Below are positions 1 to 9,028 of a stretch of DNA of 64,000 nt, piece by piece (within the stretch, counting starts at the first letter, position 1; each line of letters begins with the position of its first letter). Source of the stretch: Brevipalpus yothersi (taxonomy: Eukaryota; Arthropoda; Arachnida; Trombidiformes; Tenuipalpidae); assembly GCA_003956705.1 (NCBI GenBank), contig QZCP01000093.1:18426-82425 (forward strand), given 5' to 3'. The position numbers and the translations under genes are program-made. The notes beneath the pieces are model-generated. The model did not search any database. It saw nothing but the letters and a program-made list of their open reading frames with translations, and was not told where the DNA came from.

Positions 1-600
1 TTGCATACATAACCCCAGTAGGCAAATCGGAAGTGCTTTCCCCCTTCAAAAGGTTAAGGTGAGGAATCCTCTCCTACCACAGTCAATCACTAAATTCCAT
101 TGTTGGGAGTGTCCATCATTTTATTTTTTCATTGCGATATCTAATTAGATTATAGTGACTGAAAAGACTGCAAAAATCTTTCGAAAAAATATAAAACACA
201 GCTGCATCTCATCAACCTTCGAATATAAGAAACTATCTCAACCCTAACAATCCATGTTTGACACTCTTACCATCCAACTTCCTCCAAAAGAAACTACACC
301 AATCTAAGCAACGAGTTAGTCAGGATCAAGCTCAATTATCTTGACCAATCTCAATCGCGATCTTAATATTCTTTCTTGAGGTTAGATTCAATCAAATATA
401 CTATACTTTATATACTAACGAAGAGAGCTCAGCAGCTATGAAAATATCTTACCAATTCATTCTACCGAGGAAAATTGCAATGAATAGGGCAAAATTGGAG
501 ATGAGAGAGAGAGATTATAAGAGATGGGAATTCTGAATATCTGTCCCTCTATATAACCCTGATTTCCTTCTGGATTATCTCACTTTGGATTATCAAATTA
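1..600. other. Receptor-array spacer (downstream flank of a receptor copy left of the window)
   Basis: No gene is supported. The stretch is homologous by eye to the region downstream of other receptor copies, for example about 36970-37400, and shares phrases such as GTCAATCACTAAATTCCATT followed by the 'gagtgtccatcat' segment. The window therefore opens inside a repeat unit of the receptor array. Confidence 0.7.
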
Positions 601-601
601 A

Positions 602-905
602 CCATTGAGTATTACAACTGGTCCAGTATATTTGCCCTTACTTAAAGTCGTCTTGGATTTTGCGAATATAGGAGGAGCTTTAGAGACTAGAGTTGATTTT
701 GTTGTGGAACTATCATCAACTATTTTACAAACTCTATCAGCTTTAACACACAATATAACTACTGATTCAGTATATTCCCAGCTTCAGTGCTCGCTGATCA
801 AAATAGAGCCTATTCAAGTCAACTAGAATCTCGGCGATTCCAAGATACTTTGACAGCTATCGACAATAGTCATGGCTATTCATTCCTCTTCCAACAATAC
901 CACTG
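602..905 (+). pseudogene. Ionotropic receptor relic (S1 fragment)
   Basis: The translation shows two degenerate copies of the S1 signature of the array: ITTGPVY near 605 and NITTDSVYSQLQCSL near 750-795. They are followed past a stop by RRFQDTLTAID (about 831-865), matching KFQDSLKSFD just before TM1 in the intact genes. The intact copies have VDSILELP...NITTGP.YSEFQCYLM in this order. Stops and the lack of TM1/TM2 show it is a dead fragment. It is the left flank of the MULE insertion and has the same downstream context as 39330-39500. Confidence 0.7.
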
Positions 906-1050
906 ATCAATGTTCTCAAACTTTCTTCAAAAAACGAGTTGATATCAGCAGGAATGCCAGTTTCAGCAATTTCAAATGCTAGAGACGTATGTTTCTTTTT
1001 TCAAGAGCAGGCGCAATCAATTCAATGGATCCTGATAATTTGAGAAGATG

Positions 1051-1059
1051 AGGTGAGCC
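1051..1059. repeat. Left 9-bp target-site duplication of the MULE
   Basis: AGGTGAGCC, repeated exactly at 5126-5134 on the other side of the element. MULE insertions typically make 8-10 bp duplications. Confidence 0.93.
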
Positions 1060-1105
1060 ACAAGAGGATCTTTTCCAAACGGCTCCCTCCAATCAGAAGC
1101 GAGCA
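1060..1105 (+). repeat. MULE left terminal inverted repeat
   Basis: Begins ACAAGAGGATC and reverse-complements to 5080-5125 over 46 positions with two differences. Confidence 0.92.
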
Positions 1106-1225
1106 TGATCAAATGGCGCAAATGAGAAATTTGAGTGTTACTGAAAACAAAAAATGAAATGATCCGATAATCGAATCAAATGATTAAAGTAATTGGTAAA
1201 TTGAGAAATTCAACAATATACTCAT

Positions 1226-1256
<31 letters not shown>

Positions 1257-1500
1257 AAAATCAAATCTATTTACAAAATCATTCCTTATCATCATTCAGT
1301 TGAATCAACATCTACTTGTGGATTTCAATTTTCCTTGTGTGCCTCAATTGTTTTACCCTTTGAAAGATTTTATCTTCAACAAAATGGTTGGTTTTTCAGA
1401 TGTTTTGTGTGGATATTTTTTGCCATATTTGTGATCATTTTTACTCTTTCTACTTACTTTGTACTTTTTACAGAGACCAACTAGGAGCAACACAGCTAAC

Positions 1501-2342
1501 ATGAGAAACCAATCAAGTGCTACAGTGAGACAATCAACTGAATCAAATACCAGTGTTAGAAGTGATCCAGGGCCAACAAGACCAAATCAGGTAAAAATCT
1601 TGATACCCCCAGGCTACCCCCAGTCAAAACTTTTCTGATAAATTTTTGATTTCTAACATAGCGAAGCACAAATGGTCGGACCAGTCCAATTGCCTCGACA
1701 TCATCAAGAGGAAACACAGCTAGATCTACGGTTAGTTGCAGTAAAATATGAGAATCTGAAAATTTTGTAGCATAGAATAAAAGATCTAAGCTTTTCTTTT
1801 CACTGTCTAGCAAACAGCTCAATGCAAGCCGGGACACTATCCAATCTCTGGACTGGAACGTCAAGGGCCAGTCTATGATGAAGACGGAACTCTGTGGGCT
1901 GAACGTGGGGTTCTCGTGGAACATGAGATGATGGTTTATCGCTTGGAAGATGTGGATGCTCCTGATCTCGAGCCAAAAGCTTATGTAAAATCAATTGAGA
2001 AAATGATGGTGATAATCATTTGATTTTCTGTAGGGTCCGATAAACAAACCTGGCAGTGGAGAAAAATACATGTATGCCTATTCAGCTGCTGAAATCTTAG
2101 CCAAAGAAAAAGCGGATCGCCTGGCAGCTCGTAGAGCACATCGAGGAGCTCATCCAGAGGCCAAATGCCGATTTTGTGGAAGGGAATTCAGTCGACGTGG
2201 AGGGCGCGATGAGCATGAAAGAGATCGATGTCGATTCCCCAGAGCTCCTCATCACGAGTGTGATGATCTATGCCGAGCAAAAGAAGAAGAATGTCCTGGT
2301 GCAAAACCATATAACAAAGCTCCTGATCGTCGCTTCCGCTAG
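1501..2342 (+). CDS. MULE accessory C2HC zinc-finger protein, 4 exons
   Basis: Exons 1501-1590, 1662-1730, 1811-1984 and 2034-2342 join through GT-AG introns into 213 residues. All three introns are phase 0. The N-terminal two exons are Ser/Thr/Arg-rich. Exon 3 is acidic (contains VYDEDGTLWAERG). Exon 4 carries CRFCGREF...H.....C, a C-x2-C...H-x5-C finger, then a His/Cys cluster (HHECDDLC...EEEC). I do not recognise a named family. It lies inside the TIRs and converges on the transposase with 125 bp between stops, so it is probably an element-encoded DNA-binding or regulatory protein (inference). Further upstream exons are possible, because a plausible 3' splice site precedes 1474. Intron 1 and the 3' flank carry the recurrent C-rich motif. 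Confidence 0.72.
1604..1623 (+). repeat. C-rich motif copy 1 (intron 1 of the MULE finger gene)
   Basis: ACCCCCAGGCTACCCCCAG, one of five same-orientation copies within the MULE. Confidence 0.85.
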
Positions 2343-2357
2343 ATTGACTCGGTGACA

Positions 2358-2379
2358 TACCCCCAGTCTACCCCCAGGC
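2358..2379 (+). repeat. C-rich motif copy 2 (between the two convergent genes)
   Basis: ACCCCCAGTCTACCCCCAG followed by GCTACC, just 3' of the finger-gene stop. Confidence 0.85.
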
Positions 2380-2921
2380 TACCTCAATAAGCTTTCATAT
2401 ATATTTTTTCTCAATATTAATGAACAAAACTAATCTGTCCGCTAATTTTCATGAATATCCTTCTACTTCAAGTTTTTTTATTATCTGAAAGTTGCAAAAT
2501 TTGATTATCATGCATAAAAACTTCTCTATCCAAATCACTTATAACTTTCTCTTTCTTCGATTCCATTTTTTTCTTTTTCATGAACCTTTTTTGTGGTGTG
2601 AGATTCTTTTTAGCTTTGTTCTTTGAGACAGAAATAAGCTCAGCTCCTTCTCTGACTCGTTTGCTGGCTTTCAGCAATGATTCAATAGGCTTGATGAATT
2701 TCCAAACCGATTGGACATCATCCTGGTGATTACAAGAGGAACGTACAATATTCGTGAAGTAGGCGATGATTTTATCTTTTTCCACCTCTACATCAGTTTC
2801 TTTTCTTGCTCTACTGATCATCTTGAAAAAAAGATGATCTTCTTGGCTTAGGGGATCGGATGATGGAGTTTCTTCAGGTAGATCAAAGCTTCCACTTTCA
2901 TTTTGAGCTTGATCTTGTTGG

Positions 2922-2941
2922 ACCCCCAGGCTACCCCCAGG
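2922..2941 (+). repeat. C-rich motif copy 3 (inside transposase exon C)
   Basis: ACCCCCAGGCTACCCCCAG. On the minus strand it is read as LPGGSLGV, just after the SWIM finger. Confidence 0.85.
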
Positions 2942-3921
2942 CAAGTATTTTGGAGTATTCATCAACACAAAATGAATATGCTTACAGAAATTCCCTTTGA
3001 TTGCATGATCGAAGCAATCACAAGAACATTGATTAATGCACAGCTTACAATCATCACAGATGAGATCACAATTGCATTCTACTTCAGGATGAATCTCGAC
3101 AGTATAAAGGTAAGTTCCACTCTCCGATTGACTGAGGACAGTCCATGAACTTTCATCTATCTGAGCAATGGTGAATGAGCTTTCAATCGCTCTCTTGTGC
3201 CTCTCTCTGATATCATCATTTCTCTCTGAAACATTTCCCATTGTTTTACGAATAACTCTCTCTTGCTGCATATGATAAATGAGTTTCATCAGAGTATGAA
3301 TCGATATATCCATCCTTCTCACTTTTTTCCCATCCATGAACACATGCTTCAAATTTCGATGAAGATTTTCCAAGTACATATTGGTGTTTATCCCAAGATT
3401 TTTCCTGAAACAATAAGCCCACTGTTGTGGTCGATTCATATAATGCTTCTTGTAGTATTTAACAAACTTTTGACATGAGTCAGTTGAATATTTTTCTAAA
3501 AAATATTCTTGCTTCCGGAGGAACTGATTCTCATCCAGTTCTCGCTGAATGTTCATCAGATCAGCTTTGACTTTCTTGCGAAGCTCTAGATCTGTAATTT
3601 TCAGAATTTTCTTGCTCCAATTACGGAGAACATACCAAGAGCAGAGTAGTCGATGATTAGGAGGCTGAAATACTTGAATCCAAGCATTATAGTAGGCTGG
3701 ATAATCGTCAGTCATGAAAACGTTGGACTTCTATCCGTGATATATCTTTAACTGCTTGAAAAAATTTCATGCATGTTTCGGTGTCAACTTCATGTGAATA
3801 TAGGAACGCGATTGGAAAGCCTTTCCTGGAAAAGAGTGGAAAAAAGGTGAATGATCATCACACACATACCGAGAGAGAGAGAGAGAGAGAGAGAAATGAG
3901 AGAATCAAAACAAGAAGAAAC

Positions 3922-3940
3922 ACCCCCAGTCTACCCCCAG
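3922..3940 (+). repeat. C-rich motif copy 4 (transposase intron 2)
   Basis: ACCCCCAGTCTACCCCCAG. The same intron has a (GA)n tract at 3871-3894. Confidence 0.85.
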
Positions 3941-4676
3941 CCTATCCAAAACCTCCTCTTCTCACCTGTTCTCATCGATGACCATGATTGTTGTTAGCTG
4001 GAAATTATAATCATTGGTTCCATGAGTTGAATCAATTGCCACTATATTAGTTCCAAACTGATTAAACATACTGATTTGAGCCGAGGTAGCTATCGCAATT
4101 AGGAGAGAATCTGTTTCAGATTGCTCTTGATACAGCAAGATAGGATCTGAATCAGATGATTGAATCTCTGTAATCATGGCTTGAACACTGATCATGTCAT
4201 TTGAATCTCGCTTCACATCAATACCAATTTTGAAGTCTCTTGCAATATTCTTGAAATCTCTCATTCTCGTTCCATGAATACGATGCTGATTTTCTTCCGA
4301 GAAACTTGACCGAATTTTCTCTAGAATATATTGCCTACTCATACCCATTGAAATGTATCCGGCAATGAGTTTTCTATCCTCTGGATGGTTGTTCAAATGC
4401 CTCAATTCAATTGGATGTCCAAGGTGAGTCTTTGAGTAGAAAACTTTAACACTTCCCTCATTGATCAAAACTTTTAGCATCGCAGGACATCGAGAATTGA
4501 TTTTTCTAGAACCAATCCTCTTCATGTATCTTTGCCTTGAATCTGGGGAAATATAATTGCCTGATCTATTGCAATCATAGTATATTTTATCCATCTTTTG
4601 GGCACTCTTCGTGAAATAAACATTCATCAATCTTTCTTCATCTGCTTTCCAGATTTCAAAGTCTAGATGAAAGAAA

Positions 4677-4697
4677 CACCCCCAGGATACCCCCAGG
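4677..4697 (+). repeat. C-rich motif copy 5 (transposase intron 1)
   Basis: ACCCCCAGGATACCCCCAGG, 13 bp downstream (on minus, upstream) of the exon B splice acceptor. Confidence 0.85.
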
Positions 4698-5079
4698 AAG
4701 AAATTTAATGAGAAAGAAAGAACGAATAATAGATGAGTTCGGGTAAAAATCTCTCACCTGATACTGATTTGAATTCGAATTCTTGTGTTTCAATCTCTTT
4801 ATTGTGTTGCACTCTCAAATGCTGTATATAAATATCACTTTTGGTTATTTTTTCCTCACACAAAACACATTGGAAACCATTTTTTTCTCGCTGATGGAAG
4901 GTACTAGCATGCTTGAGTAAATTTCTTTTTTCTGTAAAAGTTTTCTTACACTCTTCACAGGTGGAAAAGACGGCCTCATCGGCCTTAGAACTTAAATTTC
5001 CGTCATACATCATACATACATACATGTACATTTAAACCTGGTTGTCATGGTGAAATCTATCAACACTACGGCGCTGGCT

Positions 5080-5125
5080 TGCTCGCTCCTGATTGGAGGG
5101 AGCCGTTTGGGAAAGATCCTCTTGT
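5080..5125 (-). repeat. MULE right terminal inverted repeat
   Basis: Ends CTCTTGT and is the inverted copy of 1060-1105. Confidence 0.92.
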
Positions 5126-5134
5126 AGGTGAGCC
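5126..5134. repeat. Right 9-bp target-site duplication of the MULE
   Basis: AGGTGAGCC, identical to 1051-1059. Confidence 0.93.
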
Positions 5135-5568
5135 TGCTAAATTGCCCGCCTTATATCATTGACTGTAGCTGACAATTATCCTTACAGCTACTCAGTTGAT
5201 GCTCAGTCTGTGTTTTGAACTTCAACTCTCGAAATACCCAATACAATCAATTTTATTCAACTGCAAAATAGAAGCATAATAGCTAGAATTGATGAATATA
5301 AGAAAATTTTCTCCATAAACTTAGCTGAGCTTACTACAATCATCGCTTCAATGATGGAAGATTGAGTTTGTAGGAGAGTTACAGGAGGAGTCTCAGGAGG
5401 GAGAAACAAAGAGTTTTGAGATCATAGAAGGCAAAACGATGAACCACAATCCACATCAGCATTCTGACTGTGGAGAATACTGTGAAAGCTTGGGTTCTAT
5501 AGCTATACTGTTGAAGCTAGGTATACCAATATATGCTCTGATATATTGAAAGCTCTAATGTTGTTACG

Positions 5569-6780
5569 ATGTTATTGAAGCTAGGGGTACCGTTATACAG
5601 CTTGACGTATTCGATCGAAGATGGTAAATTCAAAGGGTCTTTTGGCAAATTCCTGGAAAAAACTACATTTTTCCCTACGAACTATTTCTTAGTTGATGCA
5701 ACAGAATTAATGCATGATCCAATTAGATCATTGGAAACCGAAGTAGACTCCATTCTTGAATTGCCTCTGTTTCCAGTATTACCCCTCAATATCACTACTG
5801 GTCCTACATATTCTGAGTTCCAATGTTATTTGATGACATTAGTTCCAAAGCATGGGTATATTGAACCACCAAAATTTCAGGATTCTCTAAAATCGTTTGA
5901 TACCCTCAGCTGGATGATAATGTTTTTCTTGACAATACTGCTGGTGATTATTCTCAAGACCTCAACGAAAGAACCCTTCACTTTCGCAGGCTGGCAACAC
6001 TTCCAGAGTATTTTCCAAGGATATGTTGGTGAATTTCCGAAGGTGGTAAGCTTCAAATTGATCCTCGGTTTGATGCTTACATGGATTGTTCTAATCAAAA
6101 TTATTTATCTGAGCTGCGTTCATACGGACATGATTGTGGTTGATAAGGGGATTGAAGTTGATACATTCGATGATATTATACAGCAGAATCTATCAATAGC
6201 GGTGACCAGAAGTAAACTTTGTCTTATTGCGCTGGTAAATGATGCCAAATATTCTGCAGAAGCTAAGAAAGGTCTCAAAATTTACAACAGAAAGATGCTA
6301 ATCGACGAAGGACAGTTGGGGTGGCACTGGAAAAAAACCAATATTACATATTTTACTAACGAGATAATCGCATCAACACTTCATGTTTTCCACTGTAAGC
6401 TCCCATCTTCCATGGAAATACGGAAAATAGCTAGACTGTACACATCTAAGCGTCCAATAATCAGTCAGAATCAAATTTTATTCTTTTCTACCCATCATGG
6501 ATCTGAAAAGCAGAAAGAGTTGGAAAAATTTGCCTATGCAAATCTCGAGTATGGATTTGACACTCGTCGCTCCTCGCTGACAGAAAGATACATGAGAGAT
6601 TTCCGAAAATCTGGTCCAGATCCCACATGCATGGAGCCCCAACCTCAACCTATTGTACTTGAGCCACTGAATATGAATTTTCTTTCAGATGCTTTCAAAT
6701 TGTTCTATGTGATCAGTTTTGCTTCGATTGTAATTTTTGTGGTTGAAGTTCTGTTTGCAAATTTTCACAATCGAGACTAG
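5569..6780 (+). CDS. Ionotropic receptor A1 (divergent IR, 403 aa)
   Basis: A single-exon frame with the layout of a ligand-gated cation channel of the iGluR/IR superfamily. It has an S1 lobe (residues 1-110, with conserved sequon NITT at 74-77 and TGP.YSEFQCYLM), TM1 (about 111-130), a pore-loop region WQHFQSIFQGYVG (142-154), TM2 (about 162-183, FKLILGLMLTWIVLIKIIYL), an S2 lobe opening HTDMIVVD...VDTFDDIIQQ, and TM3 (about 373-397). No amino-terminal domain or signal peptide precedes S1, so either an upstream exon supplies the signal or the family lost it. The ATG at 5569 is preceded by a broken partial copy of the same start (about 5508-5550, ILLKLGIPIYALIY then stop). Probably chemosensory; ligand unknown. 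Confidence 0.85.
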   Translation: MLLKLGVPLYSLTYSIEDGKFKGSFGKFLEKTTFFPTNYFLVDATELMHDPIRSLETEVDSILELPLFPVLPLNITTGPTYSEFQCYLMTLVPKHGYIEPPKFQDSLKSFDTLSWMIMFFLTILLVIILKTSTKEPFTFAGWQHFQSIFQGYVGEFPKVVSFKLILGLMLTWIVLIKIIYLSCVHTDMIVVDKGIEVDTFDDIIQQNLSIAVTRSKLCLIALVNDAKYSAEAKKGLKIYNRKMLIDEGQLGWHWKKTNITYFTNEIIASTLHVFHCKLPSSMEIRKIARLYTSKRPIISQNQILFFSTHHGSEKQKELEKFAYANLEYGFDTRRSSLTERYMRDFRKSGPDPTCMEPQPQPIVLEPLNMNFLSDAFKLFYVISFASIVIFVVEVLFANFHNRD

Positions 6781-7373
6781 ATAGCTTTGCACTTTTCTGC
6801 TTTTTAATACATATATATGTATATGGTAGCAATGTTAATCATACAATCAATCGGTTGATCAAATATATCTCGCAATACAAAGAGGCAAGAACAAACTCAT
6901 TCTTCACCATGAATTTCCCTCCATCACCCAATATTTTTTTCAAAATCTCCTGAGTATTGAATACACAACCCCAGTAGGTAAATCAAAGCGCTTTGCCTAC
7001 GAAAAGGTTAGGATGAGGAATTCCTTTCTCTGTCAATCACTGAATATTGGAGTGTCCATCATTATTTTATTTCAATATTCAATTGAATTATAGTGATTGT
7101 AGAACGGAATAGATTGCAAACATCTCTCAAAGAAAAATACACAAAACAGCTGCATCTCATCAAGCTTTGAAAATAAGATATCATCTCCCCGCTATCAATC
7201 CTTGTTTGACACTTTGACCTTCCCGCTCCTTCCAAAAAAAATTAAACCAATCCAAGCAAAGAATTATTAGTCAGGATCGAGCTGAATCATCTCGATCAAT
7301 CTCAATGTAGAGGAGTGAAGAAAAAAAGAAAGAATTGATATTCAAGATGGCAGAACCATGAATTAGTGGAGCT

Positions 7374-7733
7374 TTGAATAATTTAATAGAAGCATTGAAA
7401 CTTCAGTCAGGTCTCTCAAAATTATGTTCCCAGTTGGTCGTAAGGACGAATGAACATGATCAAAAACGGTTGAGAGGGGTTTCAGCTTCTAATCACCAGC
7501 CAACTCGCATTTCTTTTGTTTTATCACCACTGGTTTCTATCATTCACATTCTACCTTTCCTATTCACATCATATGGCTATCAGATAGATCTAGGGAGCTA
7601 TTTCGGAGTGATAGACTCACTTTGGAATCCACACGATCTTTCTCTAAAACTCCCAGCTTCATTTTTCTCTAGCTCTATTGTTTTACAATCAGTCAGAGAG
7701 CTTTGTGTTTCCATTGAATCGAAATCAAGATAG
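7374..7733 (+). other. Conserved spacer reading frame, unknown (119 codons)
   Basis: Encodes a frame containing FVLSPLVSIIHILPFLF and ESKSR at the end. A near-identical frame lies at 10894-11196, and a shorter relative with Y.IDLPSFFEVIGSL lies at 30788-30970. No family is recognised. It recurs because the whole spacer is duplicated, so openness alone is weak evidence for a gene. It could be a relic of the receptor's lost N-terminal part (inference). Confidence 0.25.
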
Positions 7734-8256
7734 TTCGCATGAAGGAGGGAGTTAAAGGGTTTCATGAGGAGAAACGAGCAGCCAATAGCTGCTTGTATCC
7801 CATAAAATATACGAACGAAAAATCTCGAGTTCTATTCCTAAATTCTCTTTGTTAACCTATTTTAGAGCTCAGGAGCTTAGGCTCATCATTCTGGTTTGGT
7901 TGAAGAGGGGGTTTTGCTTAATCAATAACTGTTATTCGTAGAGCTAACTGGAGCATAAACGAATGAAGCTCTAGAATTACAGACAACTGTAGTCCAATAT
8001 TGGAAAACAAGGTCATCTAAGCTAAAATCAACCAGTAAACTCTTGTAGCTCATGTAACTCTTGCTGGAGCTTGATATGAGGCATTTTACTCTAATTTTCA
8101 TGAAGAGTATTTTCTTTTCAGTAACTGTCAATTAAAAAAACAAAGGATCAATCAATGAATGAGAAGATGTCAGGTTGCCTATAGAATTCCCTGATGAAAC
8201 TTAATGAATATCATGGAGTTTTCATTGATTTTATAGATAATTAAACTGTTGCCAGA

Positions 8257-8448
8257 TTGTTGATTTTCTGTGAACGTATTCGAAAAGCTTGGAACAAGAT
8301 ACCTGTCTCTAATAACAACCAATTTGGTGTTATCAAACGAAAAAATTCAACGGGCTTGATAGCTGTCTTTCCCGACAAAAAATGCTACGTCAGAAAAGGT
8401 GAGAATGAATATTATCCTCACCTGGGCTCATTCAGTGTCAGTTGGTGA
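8257..8448 (+). other. Spacer reading frame, unknown (63 codons)
   Basis: Contains NNNQFGVIKRKNSTGLIAVF and opens with TTG, not ATG. The copy at 11709-11900 differs at three codons, all amino-acid changing. A third relative at about 31490-31640 has stops. A good donor-like AAAAG/GTGAGA sits near 8397, so it may be a fossil exon rather than a gene. Confidence 0.2.
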
Positions 8449-9028
8449 AGTCTGACCTAAGGTCAGATCAGATTTCACCCTTTTGCCCCCATTGATGAGC
8501 CATAGGGCGAGAACTTTTTTTCTGCTTCGTGTGGCAGCACGAATGAGCATATATGACATTTGGGGAAGGCTGAGGATAATATCTTAAGCTGGCTTCTGGC
8601 GATGTCTTCTATAGACTACAAATGTTTTTAGAGGTCCAATTACTCAACGTTTTGACCAGCATCTCGTCCAATTCTTCGAAGACCCTTTCGCAACTTTTAA
8701 AATACACAATCCGTACAAATTGATTCAACTGTCAAACAGAAGCCTTATAGTTAAAATCGATGAATGAACGAAAGTTTTCTCCATGAGCTGCGCTGAACAT
8801 GCTACAATGATGAGAAGATTGAGTTTGTATGAGAGTATCAGAAAGAGCTTCAGAAGAGAGGAACAGAGACTTTCGGGATGATTGGAAAGGAAGAGTAAGA
8901 ACAATAATCCACATCAATCTTTTGGTTGTGAAAAATACTGTGAAAGCTTGGGTTCTATAGTTATACTGTTGAAGCTAGGAAAACCAATATAAGCCCTGAT
9001 ATATATTGAAAGCTTTAATGTTGTTACG

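Larger units (their letters stand above)
2468..5031 (-). pseudogene. MULE transposase with C2H2 fingers, FLYWCH/FAR1-like region and SWIM finger; one frameshift
   Basis: Exon A is 4758-5031: two C2H2 fingers (CEECKKTF...H....H and CVLCEEKI...H....H). Exon B is 3966-4662: DFEIWKADEER...YYDC, then the MULE core start VAIDSTHGTNDYNF with the first catalytic Asp. Exon C is 2468-3825: FMTDDYPAYYNAW with the second Asp, LENLHRNLKHVF (probable third acidic residue), a SWIM finger (CDCFDHAIKGNFCKH), and a Lys-rich tail. The A/B and B/C junctions use GT-AG introns in frame. Exon C starts in frame (RKGFPIAFLYSHEVDTETC) but must shift by one base between about 3715 and 3760 to reach FMTDDYPAY, so this copy is probably inactive unless the shift is a sequencing error. 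Function in the family: cut-and-paste transposition. Confidence 0.88.
1060..5125. mobile_element. Mutator-like (MULE) DNA transposon, apparently full length, 4066 bp
   Basis: The element is bounded by 46-bp terminal inverted repeats (1060-1105 and 5080-5125, two mismatches by eye) and by an exact 9-bp direct repeat. Inside are two convergent genes: a plus-strand zinc-finger gene (1501-2342) and a minus-strand MULE transposase gene (5031-2468). The flanks, joined with one target copy, match an uninterrupted paralogous stretch at about 39430-39500, which works as an empty site. High-identity TIRs suggest recent activity, but the transposase has a frameshift. Family placement rests on the MULE core, the SWIM finger and the target-duplication length. 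Confidence 0.93.
6781..9028. other. Receptor spacer A1-A2
   Basis: About 2.2 kb without a demonstrable gene. It is nearly collinear with 10244-12419, showing that A1-A2 and A2-A3 are tandem copies of a unit of about 3.4 kb. It holds two open but unrecognised frames (7374-7733 and 8257-8448). The last 350 bp translate discontinuously to pieces of an old N-terminal coding region (IHNPYKLIQL, VKIDE, then stop; CEKYCESLGS just before S1). Confidence 0.75.

Noticed and set aside
1556..1994. Minus-strand frames opposite the MULE finger gene
   Set aside because: They cross the introns and exons of the well-spliced plus-strand gene and show no family signal.
5877..6098. Antisense frame of about 73 codons recurring opposite the TM1-TM2 region in almost every receptor (also near 16360, 21342, 25061, 32125, 40473)
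   Set aside because: It recurs only because the plus-strand coding sequence is conserved; no independent start context, splice or family signal.
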